A stretch of 64,000 nt of DNA from Anaerolinea sp. (GTDB taxonomy: Bacteria; Chloroflexota; Anaerolineae; Anaerolineales; Anaerolineaceae): the NCBI GenBank assembly GCA_029975055.1, contig JARKPU010000013.1, positions 248,001 through 312,000 of the forward strand. Direction: 5' to 3'. The position numbers were made by a program, and so were the translations under genes. Below the pieces are notes generated by a model that saw nothing but the letters and a program-made list of their open reading frames with translations, did no database searches and was not told the origin of the DNA. Positions 1 to 8,637 of this stretch are shown here, one piece after another. Positions within the stretch are counted from its first letter, which is position 1. The number at the start of each line of letters is the position of its first letter.

Positions 1-76
1 CGTGGTAGATTTTCTGGTCCATAGTTCGATTATAATGTGCCTCGTCTGAATCTATTATGCATACAATGGCGGTGAA

Positions 77-700
77 ATGCGTCAAAATCGTATCAAAATC
101 GCCGGTTTGATGGTCCTGCTTGTCACGGCGTCCTTACTGGCTGCGCACCCGGTTGCACTGGCTTCCAGCCCTGGGCAGCAGCCGACGGCTGCCATGTCCA
201 CCGTCACCAGCACGCCGAGCGGGCCGATGGCGGTGGTGGTGCCTGGGCCTGAGCCGCAGATCAACCTGCGTTCAGGGCCAAACACGACGTATGACCTGGT
301 GGGCGTGCTTCTGGTGGGGCAAAAAGTGCCGGCCAAGGGGCGTTCGCCGGGCGGGAACTGGATCATGGTGGAATATCCCGGCGTGCCGGGCGGGGTGGCA
401 TGGGTCTGGTCGCTGTACGTCCGCATCGAACCGGCAGTAGACCTGCCAATCGTCGAGCCTCCGCCCACGCCGACGCCCCTGGTGACGAACACGATCGACC
501 CAACCCTTGCGGCTAAATTCGTGGTTACACTGGCTCCAACGCGCCCGGCGACGTTCACTCCGCCGCCTGCGCTGCAAATCCCCACCTTTCAGGCCGAAAA
601 CGGGGCTGTGGTGGGGAACATCCCGATGGGGTTGATCATCACCGGCCTGGCGGTGGTGGGGGTTTTGTTTGGGCTGGTATCCTTCGCGGGGCGCAGGTGA
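77..700 (+). CDS. SH3-domain membrane-anchored surface protein
   Basis: A 207-residue protein of unknown specific role, probably exposed outside the membrane. It begins with a basic stretch and hydrophobic segment (about residues 8-28) that looks like a signal peptide or anchor. A bacterial SH3-like domain follows (about 57-115; NLRSGPNTTYDLVGVL, then a GNWIMVEYPG-type strand). Next comes a Pro/Thr-rich linker (PPPTPTP), and a last hydrophobic segment at about 183-203 ends in Arg-Arg. Such SH3b domains usually bind cell-wall or surface ligands. A TACAAT hexamer ends 9 nt before the ATG and there is only a weak Shine-Dalgarno. The gene converges on the next one without a visible terminator. 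Confidence 0.75.
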   Translation: MRQNRIKIAGLMVLLVTASLLAAHPVALASSPGQQPTAAMSTVTSTPSGPMAVVVPGPEPQINLRSGPNTTYDLVGVLLVGQKVPAKGRSPGGNWIMVEYPGVPGGVAWVWSLYVRIEPAVDLPIVEPPPTPTPLVTNTIDPTLAAKFVVTLAPTRPATFTPPPALQIPTFQAENGAVVGNIPMGLIITGLAVVGVLFGLVSFAGRR

Positions 701-716
701 GTGGTGGCCCCAGCGT

Positions 717-1358
717 TCATCTGTTCGTGAAATGGATTAATCGCCTGAGGCACGCAGCCGGAAGCTTATGCCCGGCTTCTTCTTCACAGTAATCCACAGC
801 CGCCCCGGCTGCTTCCAGTTGCTCGGCTGCCATTCGCGCATAGAGGACCGGGATGGTGTCGTCCCGCGTTCCGTGGGCGATGAACACGGGCTTTCCCTTC
901 AACGAATCCAGGCTCAAGGAGCCAGCAATAGCGGGCAGAAATCCGGAAAGGACAGCCAGCTTTCCCACCTTTTCGGGATGAAGCAGGGTGAGAACCAACC
1001 CTACCGCAGCGCCCTGGCTGAACCCAATCACGTGGAGAGGTATTCCAATCCCCTTTTCCGCGGCCAGAGTGCGCTCCAGCGCCTGCATCAACGCCCGGCA
1101 GGCCGGGATGAATGCTTCCATGGGTGCGAAGGCCCCGGCTTCGGCGGGCGCCCACCCGTAACCGGTTGGGGCTGCCACCGGCCCGCGCGGGAAGATCTGC
1201 AGCGCGGTATCGGGCGCAACCCGGCTGAACACTTCCATCGAGCGTTCGTCGCCCGTCCAGCCGTGGATGAAGAGCGCAATGCTCTCAATGCGCCCATGGG
1301 CGGGGCGGCGCATGCGCATAGTCCAGCCATGCTCGTGAGTGGTGATTGAGTCATTCAC
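717..1358 (-). CDS. alpha/beta hydrolase, carboxylesterase/phospholipase family
   Basis: A 213-residue serine hydrolase of the small carboxylesterase/dienelactone-hydrolase type. The nucleophile elbow GFSQGA gives Ser114, HGTRDDTIP gives the acidic residue (about 166-167) and GHKLP gives His197, so the catalytic triad is complete. The oxyanion-side motif HGWTG is at about 32-36. No signal peptide, so cytoplasmic. The start is GTG, overlapping the end of the upstream small membrane gene by 8 bp, so it is the last gene of a three-gene operon with a patatin-like lipase; a role in ester or lipid turnover is inferred. The substrate cannot be told from sequence. Confidence 0.8.
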   Translation of the reverse strand: MNDSITTHEHGWTMRMRRPAHGRIESIALFIHGWTGDERSMEVFSRVAPDTALQIFPRGPVAAPTGYGWAPAEAGAFAPMEAFIPACRALMQALERTLAAEKGIGIPLHVIGFSQGAAVGLVLTLLHPEKVGKLAVLSGFLPAIAGSLSLDSLKGKPVFIAHGTRDDTIPVLYARMAAEQLEAAGAAVDYCEEEAGHKLPAACLRRLIHFTNR

Positions 1359-1578
1359 GGTTCGCCCGCTTCACGATCCAGTCGATGATTGCCAGGGCTA
1401 GAAGAATCAAGAGCAGCGGAAGCAGGCCAATGCCCAGGCAAATCAGCCCCGATAGTGCCGCCGAAGGGCCGTAGATCAGGTAGATCAACCCATCGCCGAT
1501 GAGGAAGAGCAGCAAAATTCCGCCGATAATCAGGCGAAAGGTCGTCTGCCGGGCGTACTCGCGCAAATCGCGGCTCAA
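1351..1578 (-). CDS. small membrane protein with two hydrophobic helices
   Basis: A 75-residue protein with two hydrophobic segments (about 13-35 and 40-66) separated by a short polar turn, a basic N-terminus and a basic C-terminus (IVKRANRE). I do not recognise a family. It starts at TTG, overlapping the patatin gene stop by 4 bp, with a GGGAGG ribosome-binding site a few bases upstream, and overlaps the next hydrolase gene by 8 bp. The tight coupling supports its being real despite the rare start codon. It could be a membrane partner of the two flanking lipolytic enzymes, but that is inference from position only. Confidence 0.6.
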   Translation of the reverse strand: MSRDLREYARQTTFRLIIGGILLLFLIGDGLIYLIYGPSAALSGLICLGIGLLPLLLILLALAIIDWIVKRANRE

Positions 1579-2522
1579 GCAGCCTCCCGCTCATCATCAG
1601 GGTCTTCGCGCAGCACCCCGGGCGTATCCACCGGCGTGATGGGACGGAGCAGGCGGCGGATGCGGCCCTCCAGAGAGACGGCCTTTCTCAACTCACCGAG
1701 GTGTGCAGCTGCAGCTTTCCGGCCCAACTCGATCAATGCATCGGCATCGGCCGATTCGAAAATGCCAAAGCGGATCACATCCGGCCGGATGAGCACCTCG
1801 GGGCGGTCGATTCTCAGGCGCAGCTCCGTCAGCATCCTGGAATTGATATCCATGGATTGGGCAAAGATGCGCATCGCCTGGCCAATGCGCAAATTGGAGA
1901 GGCCGTGGATGATGGGGGCAGGGATGGGCATGGGCGTCGTCTCGATAAAATCGGCCTCGGGAGCTTTGCCCCATTCCTCCGGCGGAGGCTGCAAAGCCAC
2001 CGCGACAACCGGCAGGCCGGGTTTGAGGCTGCGCGCCAGCGCGACCGGAACGGGGTCGAGGACGCCCCCGTCTACCAGCAGCGATTTTCCGGCTTTCCGC
2101 GGAGGCAGCACGCCCGGGAAGGCGCTGGTGGCCAGTACGGCGTCGATCACCAACCCATCCTTGAGGTGGACTTCCTTGCAGGTGGTCAGGTCCACGGCGG
2201 TGCAGGCGAACGGAATGTGCAGCTCACCGAACCTGGTTCCATGGAGCAAACTGGATAGAACATCCACCAGGCTGGCGTGGCCCAACAATGCGGGGCCGTC
2301 TTCGGGCCTGCGGCGCGCCAGCGTGCCCATGTTGAAGCTCTTGATCGCCCGAACGATCTCCGCCGGGCTGATCCCGGCGGCATATGCCGCGCCAACCAGG
2401 CCGCCAAAGCTGGTGCCTGCCACGGCGCGCACCTTGAACCCATTGGCTTCGAGGACTTCGATTACGCCCAGGTGGGCGATGCCGCGGATTCCTCCGCCGC
2501 CTAAAGCGAGGGTGATTTCCAT
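1575..2522 (-). CDS. patatin-like phospholipase
   Basis: A 315-residue patatin-family lipid acyl hydrolase using a Ser-Asp dyad. It shows the glycine-rich oxyanion motif GGGGIRG at 8-14, the nucleophile motif GTSFG with Ser38, and the DGG motif with Asp151, all in the usual order and spacing of the RssA/YchK-like bacterial family. No signal peptide or membrane segment. It is the first gene of a minus-strand operon with a small membrane protein and an alpha/beta hydrolase, and is divergent from an MFS gene with about 170 bp between. The exact lipid substrate is unknown. Confidence 0.88.
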   Translation of the reverse strand: MEITLALGGGGIRGIAHLGVIEVLEANGFKVRAVAGTSFGGLVGAAYAAGISPAEIVRAIKSFNMGTLARRRPEDGPALLGHASLVDVLSSLLHGTRFGELHIPFACTAVDLTTCKEVHLKDGLVIDAVLATSAFPGVLPPRKAGKSLLVDGGVLDPVPVALARSLKPGLPVVAVALQPPPEEWGKAPEADFIETTPMPIPAPIIHGLSNLRIGQAMRIFAQSMDINSRMLTELRLRIDRPEVLIRPDVIRFGIFESADADALIELGRKAAAAHLGELRKAVSLEGRIRRLLRPITPVDTPGVLREDPDDEREAA

Positions 2523-2652
2523 AGACGAGATCTCACTTCGAACCGCAGGATGATACCGGCTTGGACAGCCGCGAGAATGAATGAAATAAGTTTACCATGA
2601 AGGACTTTGGCTCCTGCAGTGGTCAGATGGGCTGTGTTTACCTTTCATTTGC

Positions 2653-2681
2653 TCGATAGCGCCCGGGTATCCAGATATAAT
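2653..2681 (+). promoter_or_regulatory. promoter of the MFS gene, leaderless type
   Basis: TCGATA (2653-2658), a 17-nt spacer and a perfect TATAAT (2676-2681). The -10 box ends only 8 nt before the ATG at 2690, so transcription would begin at or within a base or two of the start codon. No Shine-Dalgarno is present in that interval. Confidence 0.6.
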
Positions 2682-2689
2682 AGAGCTAT

Positions 2690-3952
2690 ATGCCGCCATT
2701 CAGCCTGCAATACAACCTGCGCCGCATCTTTTCAGGCGATTCCATTCCCGCCGAGTACCGCAGGACATTCCTGCACCTGTTCATCGAGATTGGCTGGATC
2801 GGCGTGCTTTCGGGGACGACTCTTTCGTTTCTGAGCATTTATGCGGCCAGGCTGGGCGCCAGCCCAAACCAGATTGGCATGCTCAGCGCGGCTCCGGCGC
2901 TGGTTAACTTGATCTTCGCGCTCCCGGCAGGGCGTTGGATCAAAGGCCGCCCGCTTGGTGCGGCGGCCTTTTGGTCATCGGTGTTCGCGCGGATTTTCTA
3001 CCTTCCGCTGGCTTTTCTGACGCTGCTCTTCAAGCCTTCCGTGGAGATTTGGGTGATCATTGCGATCACCCTGGTGATGAACCTGCCGCTGACGGTTTTG
3101 AACGTCAGCTTCAATGCTTTGATGATCGAGGCGGTGCCCGCCGGGTGGCGGGCGTTCGTGGTGGGCGGGCGCAACGGCTTACTTTCGATCGTCGCTTTGG
3201 TTGCCACACTGGCCAGCGGGCGAATCCTCAGCTCTGTGAGTTTTCCGCTCGGTTATCAGATTGTTTTCGGGCTTGGGTTCATCGGCGCAGCGATGAGCAG
3301 TTTTCATCTCTTCTTCCTGCGCAGGCTTGGAGACACCCGCGCCGCCGGGCTGGAGGCTCCTGAGGGCCCCGCTTCCATCAAGACCTGGTTCGAACAGGCG
3401 CGCTCGAACCCGAAGGTGCGCAAATACGTGCGCGTGCTTTCCTTGCTGTTCTGCTTCCACATCTCCCAATGGCTGGTCATCCCGGTCAACCCATTGTTCT
3501 CGGTGAATTACCTTCACCTCACGGATTTCCAGATCGGCCTGGCGACCGCGATGTTCAATTTGATCGTATTCATCATCTCTTTCTACCTGAGCAGAATCAC
3601 CGGCAGGCTTGGCAACCATCGAGCGACAGGGTACAGCATGGTCGGCCTGGGGTTGTTTCCGTTATTGCTCGCGCTTTCAAAGGGTTTCCCCCTGTATCTC
3701 GTGGCCAACTTCACCGGCGGCATTTCGTGGGGCATCCTGGGTGGGGCGTTGTTCAATTACCTGGCCGATAATGTTCCGGATGAAAACCGGGCTGCTTTCA
3801 TGTCGTGGTATATCCTGGCGAGCAATGCGTCGATCTTGATTGGCTCTTTGCTTGGGCCGCAGGTAGCCGGGGTGCTGGGCTTCCAACTGGCGCTGGGGTT
3901 GTTTGCCGTGCTGCGCATGCTTTCGGGGCTGGCAATTCTGCGGTGGGGGTAG
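2690..3952 (+). CDS. major facilitator superfamily transporter
   Basis: A 420-residue polytopic membrane protein with about twelve hydrophobic segments in two halves and a central hydrophilic loop (about 205-250). The first cytoplasmic loop carries the reduced MFS signature AGRWIKGRPLG (about residues 83-93), and the repeated-half equivalent RITGRLGN lies near 303-310. Substrate is not predictable. ATG at 2690 is chosen because a TATAAT box sits immediately upstream, which rules out the longer upstream reading frame. smpB follows on the same strand after a short gap with its own -10 element. Confidence 0.8.
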   Translation: MPPFSLQYNLRRIFSGDSIPAEYRRTFLHLFIEIGWIGVLSGTTLSFLSIYAARLGASPNQIGMLSAAPALVNLIFALPAGRWIKGRPLGAAAFWSSVFARIFYLPLAFLTLLFKPSVEIWVIIAITLVMNLPLTVLNVSFNALMIEAVPAGWRAFVVGGRNGLLSIVALVATLASGRILSSVSFPLGYQIVFGLGFIGAAMSSFHLFFLRRLGDTRAAGLEAPEGPASIKTWFEQARSNPKVRKYVRVLSLLFCFHISQWLVIPVNPLFSVNYLHLTDFQIGLATAMFNLIVFIISFYLSRITGRLGNHRATGYSMVGLGLFPLLLALSKGFPLYLVANFTGGISWGILGGALFNYLADNVPDENRAAFMSWYILASNASILIGSLLGPQVAGVLGFQLALGLFAVLRMLSGLAILRWG

Positions 3953-3959
3953 GCTCTTA

Positions 3960-3968
3960 TGTTAGAAT
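3960..3968 (+). promoter_or_regulatory. extended -10 promoter of smpB
   Basis: TGTTAGAAT is an extended -10 element (TG, one base, TAGAAT at 3963-3968) ending 6 nt before the smpB ATG. No good -35 is seen. The surrounding TTATGTTAGAAT also occurs at 30219-30229, upstream of the ABC exporter genes. Confidence 0.45.
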
Positions 3969-3974
3969 CGTCGC

Positions 3975-4448
3975 ATGCGTAATCAAGGCATCAAAGTCGT
4001 CGCCACCAACCGCAAAGCCAACTTTGAGTACTTCCTGTTGGAGCATTTCGAAGCCGGGCTGGCCCTGCAAGGCACGGAGATCAAGTCGGTGAGGGCCGGT
4101 CAGGTCAGCCTGGCTGAGGCGTATATCGAGGTGGACGGGCGCACAGCCTGGTTGATCGGCGCGCACATCGCGGTTTACAACCCCGCCAGCCGGTTCAACC
4201 ATGATCCCAAGCGCCCGCGCCAGTTGCTGCTGCACCGCAAGGAAATCCTGGAGCTGTGGAACGCGGTGCGCACGAAAGGGGTGACGATCGTGCCGGTGAA
4301 AGTCTATTTGAAAGATGGCCGGGCAAAGCTCGATATCGCCATCGCCAAAGGCAAGAAACTCTACGACAAGCGCGCATCCATTGCCGAGCGCGACGCCGAA
4401 CGAGAAACCCGGCGCGAAGAGCGTGAACGGCAGCGCTCGGTCGCGTAG
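3975..4448 (+). CDS. smpB: SsrA-binding protein SmpB
   Basis: A 157-residue SmpB, the small basic protein that binds tmRNA and delivers it to stalled ribosomes for trans-translation. Family hallmarks are all present: KVVATNRKANFEYFL near the N-terminus, the AGLALQGTEIKSVRAG core, YNPASRFNHDPKRPRQLLLH in the middle, and the highly charged C-terminal tail (about 125-157) that folds in the mRNA channel. Full length for the family. Start at 3975 fits the conserved N-terminus. The tmRNA gene itself is not visible in this window. Confidence 0.97.
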   Translation: MRNQGIKVVATNRKANFEYFLLEHFEAGLALQGTEIKSVRAGQVSLAEAYIEVDGRTAWLIGAHIAVYNPASRFNHDPKRPRQLLLHRKEILELWNAVRTKGVTIVPVKVYLKDGRAKLDIAIAKGKKLYDKRASIAERDAERETRREERERQRSVA

Positions 4449-4466
4449 ACCACCCCCAGGAGCTGC

Positions 4467-5177
4467 ATGATCGGCAACGACCTGATCGCTCTACTGCTCA
4501 CGTTCGGGCTGGCGCTTGCCTGGCTGCGCCTGAACGATTTTCTGGCGCATCGCGGGGTGATTGGCGGGCCGCTGAGCCGCAAGATCATCCACATTGGCAC
4601 GGGGCCAATCTTCGTTTTGTGCTGGCTTTTCTTCTCGGATGCGCCCTCTGCCCGCTGGCTGGCTGCTCTGGTGCCCTTTGCCATCACGGCGCAGTTTGCG
4701 CTGGTGGGTTTGGGGGTGATCAAAGATCCGCAATCGGTGACGGCGATGTCGCGCACGGGCGACCGGCGCGAAATCCTGCGCGGGCCGCTCTTCTACGGCG
4801 TTGTGTTCGTCATCCTCACCCTGGTGTACTGGAAGACCTCACCGATTGGGATGACGGCATTGATGCTGCTCTGCGGCGGCGATGGGCTGGCCGACGTGGT
4901 TGGCAAGCGCATCCAAACCGCCCCGCTGCCCTGGTCGCCCCGGAAGACGGTGGGCGGGCTGCTTGCGGTGTTCGCGGGCGGGTGGGTCTTTGCCGCCCTT
5001 GTGGCGGGCGTGTTTGTTTCTGCCGGGGTATTTGCCGGACCATTGAGTGACTATCTTCTTGGAATTACGATCGTCTCGCTGGCCGGAATGATCGTTGAGT
5101 CCTTGCCGTTTGCAGATGTCGATAACCTCACCGTTCCGGCCGCGGCAGTTCTGCTCGGCCATCTCTTTTTCAGGTAA
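4467..5177 (+). CDS. phytol/dolichol kinase-like CTP-dependent membrane enzyme
   Basis: A 236-residue integral membrane protein with about six to seven helices, of the phosphatidate cytidylyltransferase/dolichol kinase/VTE5 phytol kinase group, which phosphorylates isoprenoid alcohols with CTP (or forms CDP-lipids). Signature positions: SRKIIHIGTG at about 33-42, GGDGLADVVGKR near 136-147 and the SPRKTVGG motif near 156-163. A ribosome-binding site (AGGAG) precedes ATG 4467, 18 nt after smpB. hutH follows 6 nt after its stop, so the two are probably cotranscribed, without an obvious functional link. Confidence 0.75.
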   Translation: MIGNDLIALLLTFGLALAWLRLNDFLAHRGVIGGPLSRKIIHIGTGPIFVLCWLFFSDAPSARWLAALVPFAITAQFALVGLGVIKDPQSVTAMSRTGDRREILRGPLFYGVVFVILTLVYWKTSPIGMTALMLLCGGDGLADVVGKRIQTAPLPWSPRKTVGGLLAVFAGGWVFAALVAGVFVSAGVFAGPLSDYLLGITIVSLAGMIVESLPFADVDNLTVPAAAVLLGHLFFR

Positions 5178-5183
5178 CCCGGC

Positions 5184-6755
5184 ATGGTCATCATCGATGG
5201 GAATCAATTGACGCTTGAGCAAATCGTACAGGTTGCTAGGCATGGCGAGCAGGCAGCGCTTGCCGCCGAAGCGCTGGAAGTGATGCAGCGCACCCGCCGC
5301 TACCTGGATGAAATCGTTGCCACCGACCGGCCGGTGTATGGTATCAACACAGGCTTTGGCATTTTCGCTGAGCAGCGCATCCCCAGGCGCGATGCAGCAA
5401 TGCTTTCGCGGAACTTGATCCTCTCGCACGCAGTTGGCACGGGCGACCCGCTGCCCGAAGAGGTGGTGCGTGCGGCGATGCTGGTGCGCGCCAACACTCT
5501 GGCGAAAGGCTATTCGGGCGTGCGGGTCGAGGTCGTCCAAACGCTGCTGGATATGCTCAACGCCGGGGTGACTCCGCTGGTTCCGAGCCAGGGGTCGCTG
5601 GGTTCCTCCGGAGACCTGCTGCCGCTCTCGCACATGGCGCTGGTGTTCACCACCGATGAGCAAGACCGCGAGGCCGATTCCGGGCAGGCGTATTACGGCG
5701 GCGAGCTGCTCAGCGGGAAGGCGGCGATGGAGCGCGCCGGGCTGAAGCGCATCCGCCTGGGGCCAAAAGAGGGGCTGGCAGTCAACAATGGGGCCACATT
5801 CTGCGCAGCCATTGCCGCGCTGGCCGTGGTGGATGCGGAACACCTGCTGGATCTGGCCGACGGGGCCCTGGCCCTCAGCCTGGAGGCTGTGATGGGCTGC
5901 CGTTCAGCCTTCGACCCGCGCCTGCACCGGGCGCGCGGCCATCGCGGGCAGATGCAGGTGGCGCAGCATGTTCTGGCGTTAACCGACGGCAGCGATCTGC
6001 TAGACGCGGCCTGTCGTGTCCAGGATGCCTATTCGCTGCGTTGTGCCCCGCAAGTGAACGGCGCTGCGCGTGACACGCTGGCGTTCGTGCGCGGGGTGAT
6101 TGAAAATGAAGTCAACGCCGCCACCGATAATCCGCTCATCTTTGAAAACGGCGATGTGCTTTCGGGCGGTAATTTCCACGGCGAGCCGATCGGCATGGCG
6201 ATGGATTACCTGGCGATTGCCCTGACCGAGGTGGGTGCTATCTCCGAGCGGCGCATCTTCCGCTTGACCGATGGCAAGCTCAACGCTGGCCTACCGCCGA
6301 TGCTGGTGGATTCTCCCGAAGCTGCAGGCCTGAACTCGGGGTTGATGATGCCGCAGTACACGGCTGCCTCGCTGGTGCTCGAGAATCAAACCCTCTCTAC
6401 ACCCGATTCGGTGCATTCTCTGCCAACCTCAGGCGAGCAAGAAGATCACAACGCCAATTCCATGACGGCGGCCAGGCATGCCCGCCAGGTGCTGGCGAAC
6501 ACGGCGCATGTGCTGGCCATCGAGCTATACACTGCCGCTCGGGCGCTGGACCTGCGCTTGCGTTTGATGCCGGGCAGCAAGCTGGGGAGGGTCACCGCGC
6601 AGATCTACGAGCGTTTGCGCGCGGTGGTGCCTTATCGGCCCGGAGATGCGTGGTGGGGCCCGGAAATTGACCAGGTGAGGGAAATGGTGACGCAGGGCCG
6701 GTTCTCCTCCCTCACAGCCTTCCGGCAGGATGAGGCTGATATTAAAGAACCCTAA
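5184..6755 (+). CDS. hutH: histidine ammonia-lyase, MIO family
   Basis: A 523-residue aromatic amino acid lyase, expected to deaminate L-histidine to urocanate without an external cofactor. Visible family features: the catalytic-Tyr loop VYGINTGFG (Tyr52); the substrate-selectivity pair Ser81-His82, typical of histidine rather than Phe/Tyr lyases; QDAYSLRCAPQ; NAATDNPL; SGGNFHGEP; and QEDH. The internal prosthetic-group tripeptide, normally Ala-Ser-Gly, is Ser141-Ser142-Gly143 here, and there are extra residues after QEDH before the conserved SM. No other hut genes are near, so its use as a histidine-degradation enzyme is inferred. Another aromatic substrate remains possible. Confidence 0.85.
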   Translation: MVIIDGNQLTLEQIVQVARHGEQAALAAEALEVMQRTRRYLDEIVATDRPVYGINTGFGIFAEQRIPRRDAAMLSRNLILSHAVGTGDPLPEEVVRAAMLVRANTLAKGYSGVRVEVVQTLLDMLNAGVTPLVPSQGSLGSSGDLLPLSHMALVFTTDEQDREADSGQAYYGGELLSGKAAMERAGLKRIRLGPKEGLAVNNGATFCAAIAALAVVDAEHLLDLADGALALSLEAVMGCRSAFDPRLHRARGHRGQMQVAQHVLALTDGSDLLDAACRVQDAYSLRCAPQVNGAARDTLAFVRGVIENEVNAATDNPLIFENGDVLSGGNFHGEPIGMAMDYLAIALTEVGAISERRIFRLTDGKLNAGLPPMLVDSPEAAGLNSGLMMPQYTAASLVLENQTLSTPDSVHSLPTSGEQEDHNANSMTAARHARQVLANTAHVLAIELYTAARALDLRLRLMPGSKLGRVTAQIYERLRAVVPYRPGDAWWGPEIDQVREMVTQGRFSSLTAFRQDEADIKEP

Positions 6756-6760
6756 GGCCG

Positions 6761-7888
6761 ATGAGATTGACAAAAAAGCCCTTAATGAGTATGTTTAGCG
6801 CGATGAAAGAGAAGGTCTTATCCCGCAGGGAATTCCTGTTGTATAGCGTGGCGGCCATGGGCACCCTGGCGATGACCCCCTGGCGATATTGGAGCCAGCA
6901 GGCCGTCGAATGGCCGGACGCCGAAAAAATGGGGCGGGTGTGCCTTGGCAAGGTGAACATTCGCTCGAGGCCAGACCCGAACGCCGAGACCGTCAAGGAA
7001 ATCTATGATGATGCGGTGGTGGTCTGGCTGCGCGAAGTGGTCGGCGCATCGCCGGGATATGGCAGCCGCCGCTGGGTGGAAACCCCCGACGGGTATATCT
7101 ACTCGCCGCGCCTTCAGCCGGTGTACAACCGGCCGAACGAAGTGCTCACCAGCCTGCCCTCCGCCGGCGATGAGAAAGGCATGTGGGCAGAGGTGACCGT
7201 CCCGTATGTGGATATCATCATCGCCAACCCGCCGATCCGCACGCCATCTTTGAAGGATAAACCGTTCCCGCGGCTGTACTACAGCCAGGTCGTCTGGATT
7301 GACGATTATAAAGTCGGCTCCAGCGGTACACCGCTTTACCGCATCAACCAGAAATACGGCACGTATGGCGATATCTTCTGGGCCCCGGCTGAGGCTTTCA
7401 GGCCAATCACTGCCGAGGAGATGGCACCGATCAGCCCCGAAGTCACCGACAAGAAGGTGGTGGTGAATGTGATTCACCAGACGCTGGCCTGTTATGAGGG
7501 CAAGCGCGAAGTTCACTTCGCGCGCGTCTCCACCGGGGCCAAATTCGATGCCGAGGGGAATGCAGTCGATAAATGGTCCACACCGCTTGGCCCGCACCCG
7601 ATCTACCGCAAGCTGATGAGCCTGCACATGAGCGGAAACCTCACCGGAGATTACACGGCTGTGCCCTACACCTGTTTTATCACCGGCGAGGGAGTTGCCG
7701 TCCATGCGGCATACTGGCACAATGATTTTGGCATCCCACGCACGCATGGCTGCATCAATGTGGCCCCTGAAGACGCCAAATGGTTTTTTCGCTGGTCATA
7801 CCCGACGGTATCGCTCCTGCCGGGTGAACTGGATGTATCGAAAGAGTGGCCCCCGGTTGGGACGGTGGTGGAAGTGGTGGAAACATGA
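6761..7888 (+). CDS. Tat-exported L,D-transpeptidase (YkuD) with SH3-like domain
   Basis: A 375-residue exported enzyme that should form 3-3 peptidoglycan cross-links or attach partners to the wall. The N-terminus has a twin-arginine type signal (SRREFLL at about 22-28, then a hydrophobic stretch). An SH3-like region follows (about 62-120, with NIRSRPDPNAETVKEI). The C-terminal YkuD domain carries the HAAYWH...HGCINV motif with catalytic Cys331 and His329. ATG 6761 follows hutH by 5 bp; an in-frame ATG at 6785 would also keep the whole signal. This implies a peptidoglycan wall, or at least a sacculus-modifying activity, in the host. Confidence 0.88.
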   Translation: MRLTKKPLMSMFSAMKEKVLSRREFLLYSVAAMGTLAMTPWRYWSQQAVEWPDAEKMGRVCLGKVNIRSRPDPNAETVKEIYDDAVVVWLREVVGASPGYGSRRWVETPDGYIYSPRLQPVYNRPNEVLTSLPSAGDEKGMWAEVTVPYVDIIIANPPIRTPSLKDKPFPRLYYSQVVWIDDYKVGSSGTPLYRINQKYGTYGDIFWAPAEAFRPITAEEMAPISPEVTDKKVVVNVIHQTLACYEGKREVHFARVSTGAKFDAEGNAVDKWSTPLGPHPIYRKLMSLHMSGNLTGDYTAVPYTCFITGEGVAVHAAYWHNDFGIPRTHGCINVAPEDAKWFFRWSYPTVSLLPGELDVSKEWPPVGTVVEVVET

Positions 7889-7919
7889 GCAAACGCACCG
7901 CGATGAAGGAGCATGGTGA

Positions 7920-8636
7920 ATGGAAGTAACAATCGGCCTGGCATTTTTGGCTGGGATGGCATCGTTTCTCTCGCCGTGCGTGTTCTCTTTGGTGCCGGTC
8001 TATATCGGATACTTGAGCGGGCGCTCCATCGCATCCACAGCCGGAACGGTGGAGGCCAACCGGCTGGAGACGCTCACGCACGGGCTGGCTTTCGTGCTGG
8101 GGTTCAGCGTGGTGTTCATCACCCTGGGCGTGGCTGTTTCAACCCTTGGCGGATTTCTGTATGATTTTCGCACCGTGCTGGCAAAGGTCGGCGGGGTGGT
8201 GGTGGTGATCTTCGGCCTGCACATGACCGGCATCCTGCGCATCCCGTTCCTCGAATACGACCTGCGGCCGCGCTCGAAGGAAGACCGCTCGCGGAGTTAC
8301 TTTTCCTCCGCGCTGATGGGGGTGTTCTTCTCGGCAGGCTGGTCGCCCTGCGTGGGGCCGGTTTTGGGGGCGATCCTCACGCTGGCTCTCAATGGAGGAT
8401 CAATCAGCCAGGGCGTGAAGCTGCTCGGCGCCTATTCGGCCGGGCTGGCCATACCCTTTCTCATTGCGGCGTTTGGCATTGGCTGGGTGACGAAGATTCT
8501 CAGGCGGTATGGCAAGTTCATGCATTATGTGGAAGTTGGCATGGGGGTTGTGCTCATCGGTGTGGGGGTGATGCTCTTCCTGGGAGTGTTCAACCTCCTC
8601 TCGCGTTTTGGGTTCTTCGTGGACCTGGGATTGTGA
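7920..8636 (+). CDS. ccdA: CcdA-type thiol/electron transporter of cytochrome c biogenesis
   Basis: A 238-residue polytopic membrane protein of the CcdA/DsbD-beta family that carries reducing power from cytoplasmic thioredoxin across the membrane. It has about six helices. The two hallmark cysteine sites are FLSPCVFSL near residue 20 and GWSPCVGPV near 144, each with the SPC consensus. The start is fixed by AAGGAG about 10 nt upstream of ATG 7920; a nearby ATG at 7913 is in another frame. It is the first gene of a redox operon with a ResA-like thioredoxin directly downstream. Confidence 0.93.
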   Translation: MEVTIGLAFLAGMASFLSPCVFSLVPVYIGYLSGRSIASTAGTVEANRLETLTHGLAFVLGFSVVFITLGVAVSTLGGFLYDFRTVLAKVGGVVVVIFGLHMTGILRIPFLEYDLRPRSKEDRSRSYFSSALMGVFFSAGWSPCVGPVLGAILTLALNGGSISQGVKLLGAYSAGLAIPFLIAAFGIGWVTKILRRYGKFMHYVEVGMGVVLIGVGVMLFLGVFNLLSRFGFFVDLGL

Positions 8637-8637
8637 T

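Noticed and set aside
4839..5843. A 334-codon minus-strand open frame
   Set aside because: Antisense to the kinase-like gene and hutH; no motif.
5184..6755. Phenylalanine or tyrosine ammonia-lyase
   Set aside because: The selectivity position is Ser-His, as in histidine lyases; Phe/Tyr lyases have other residues there.
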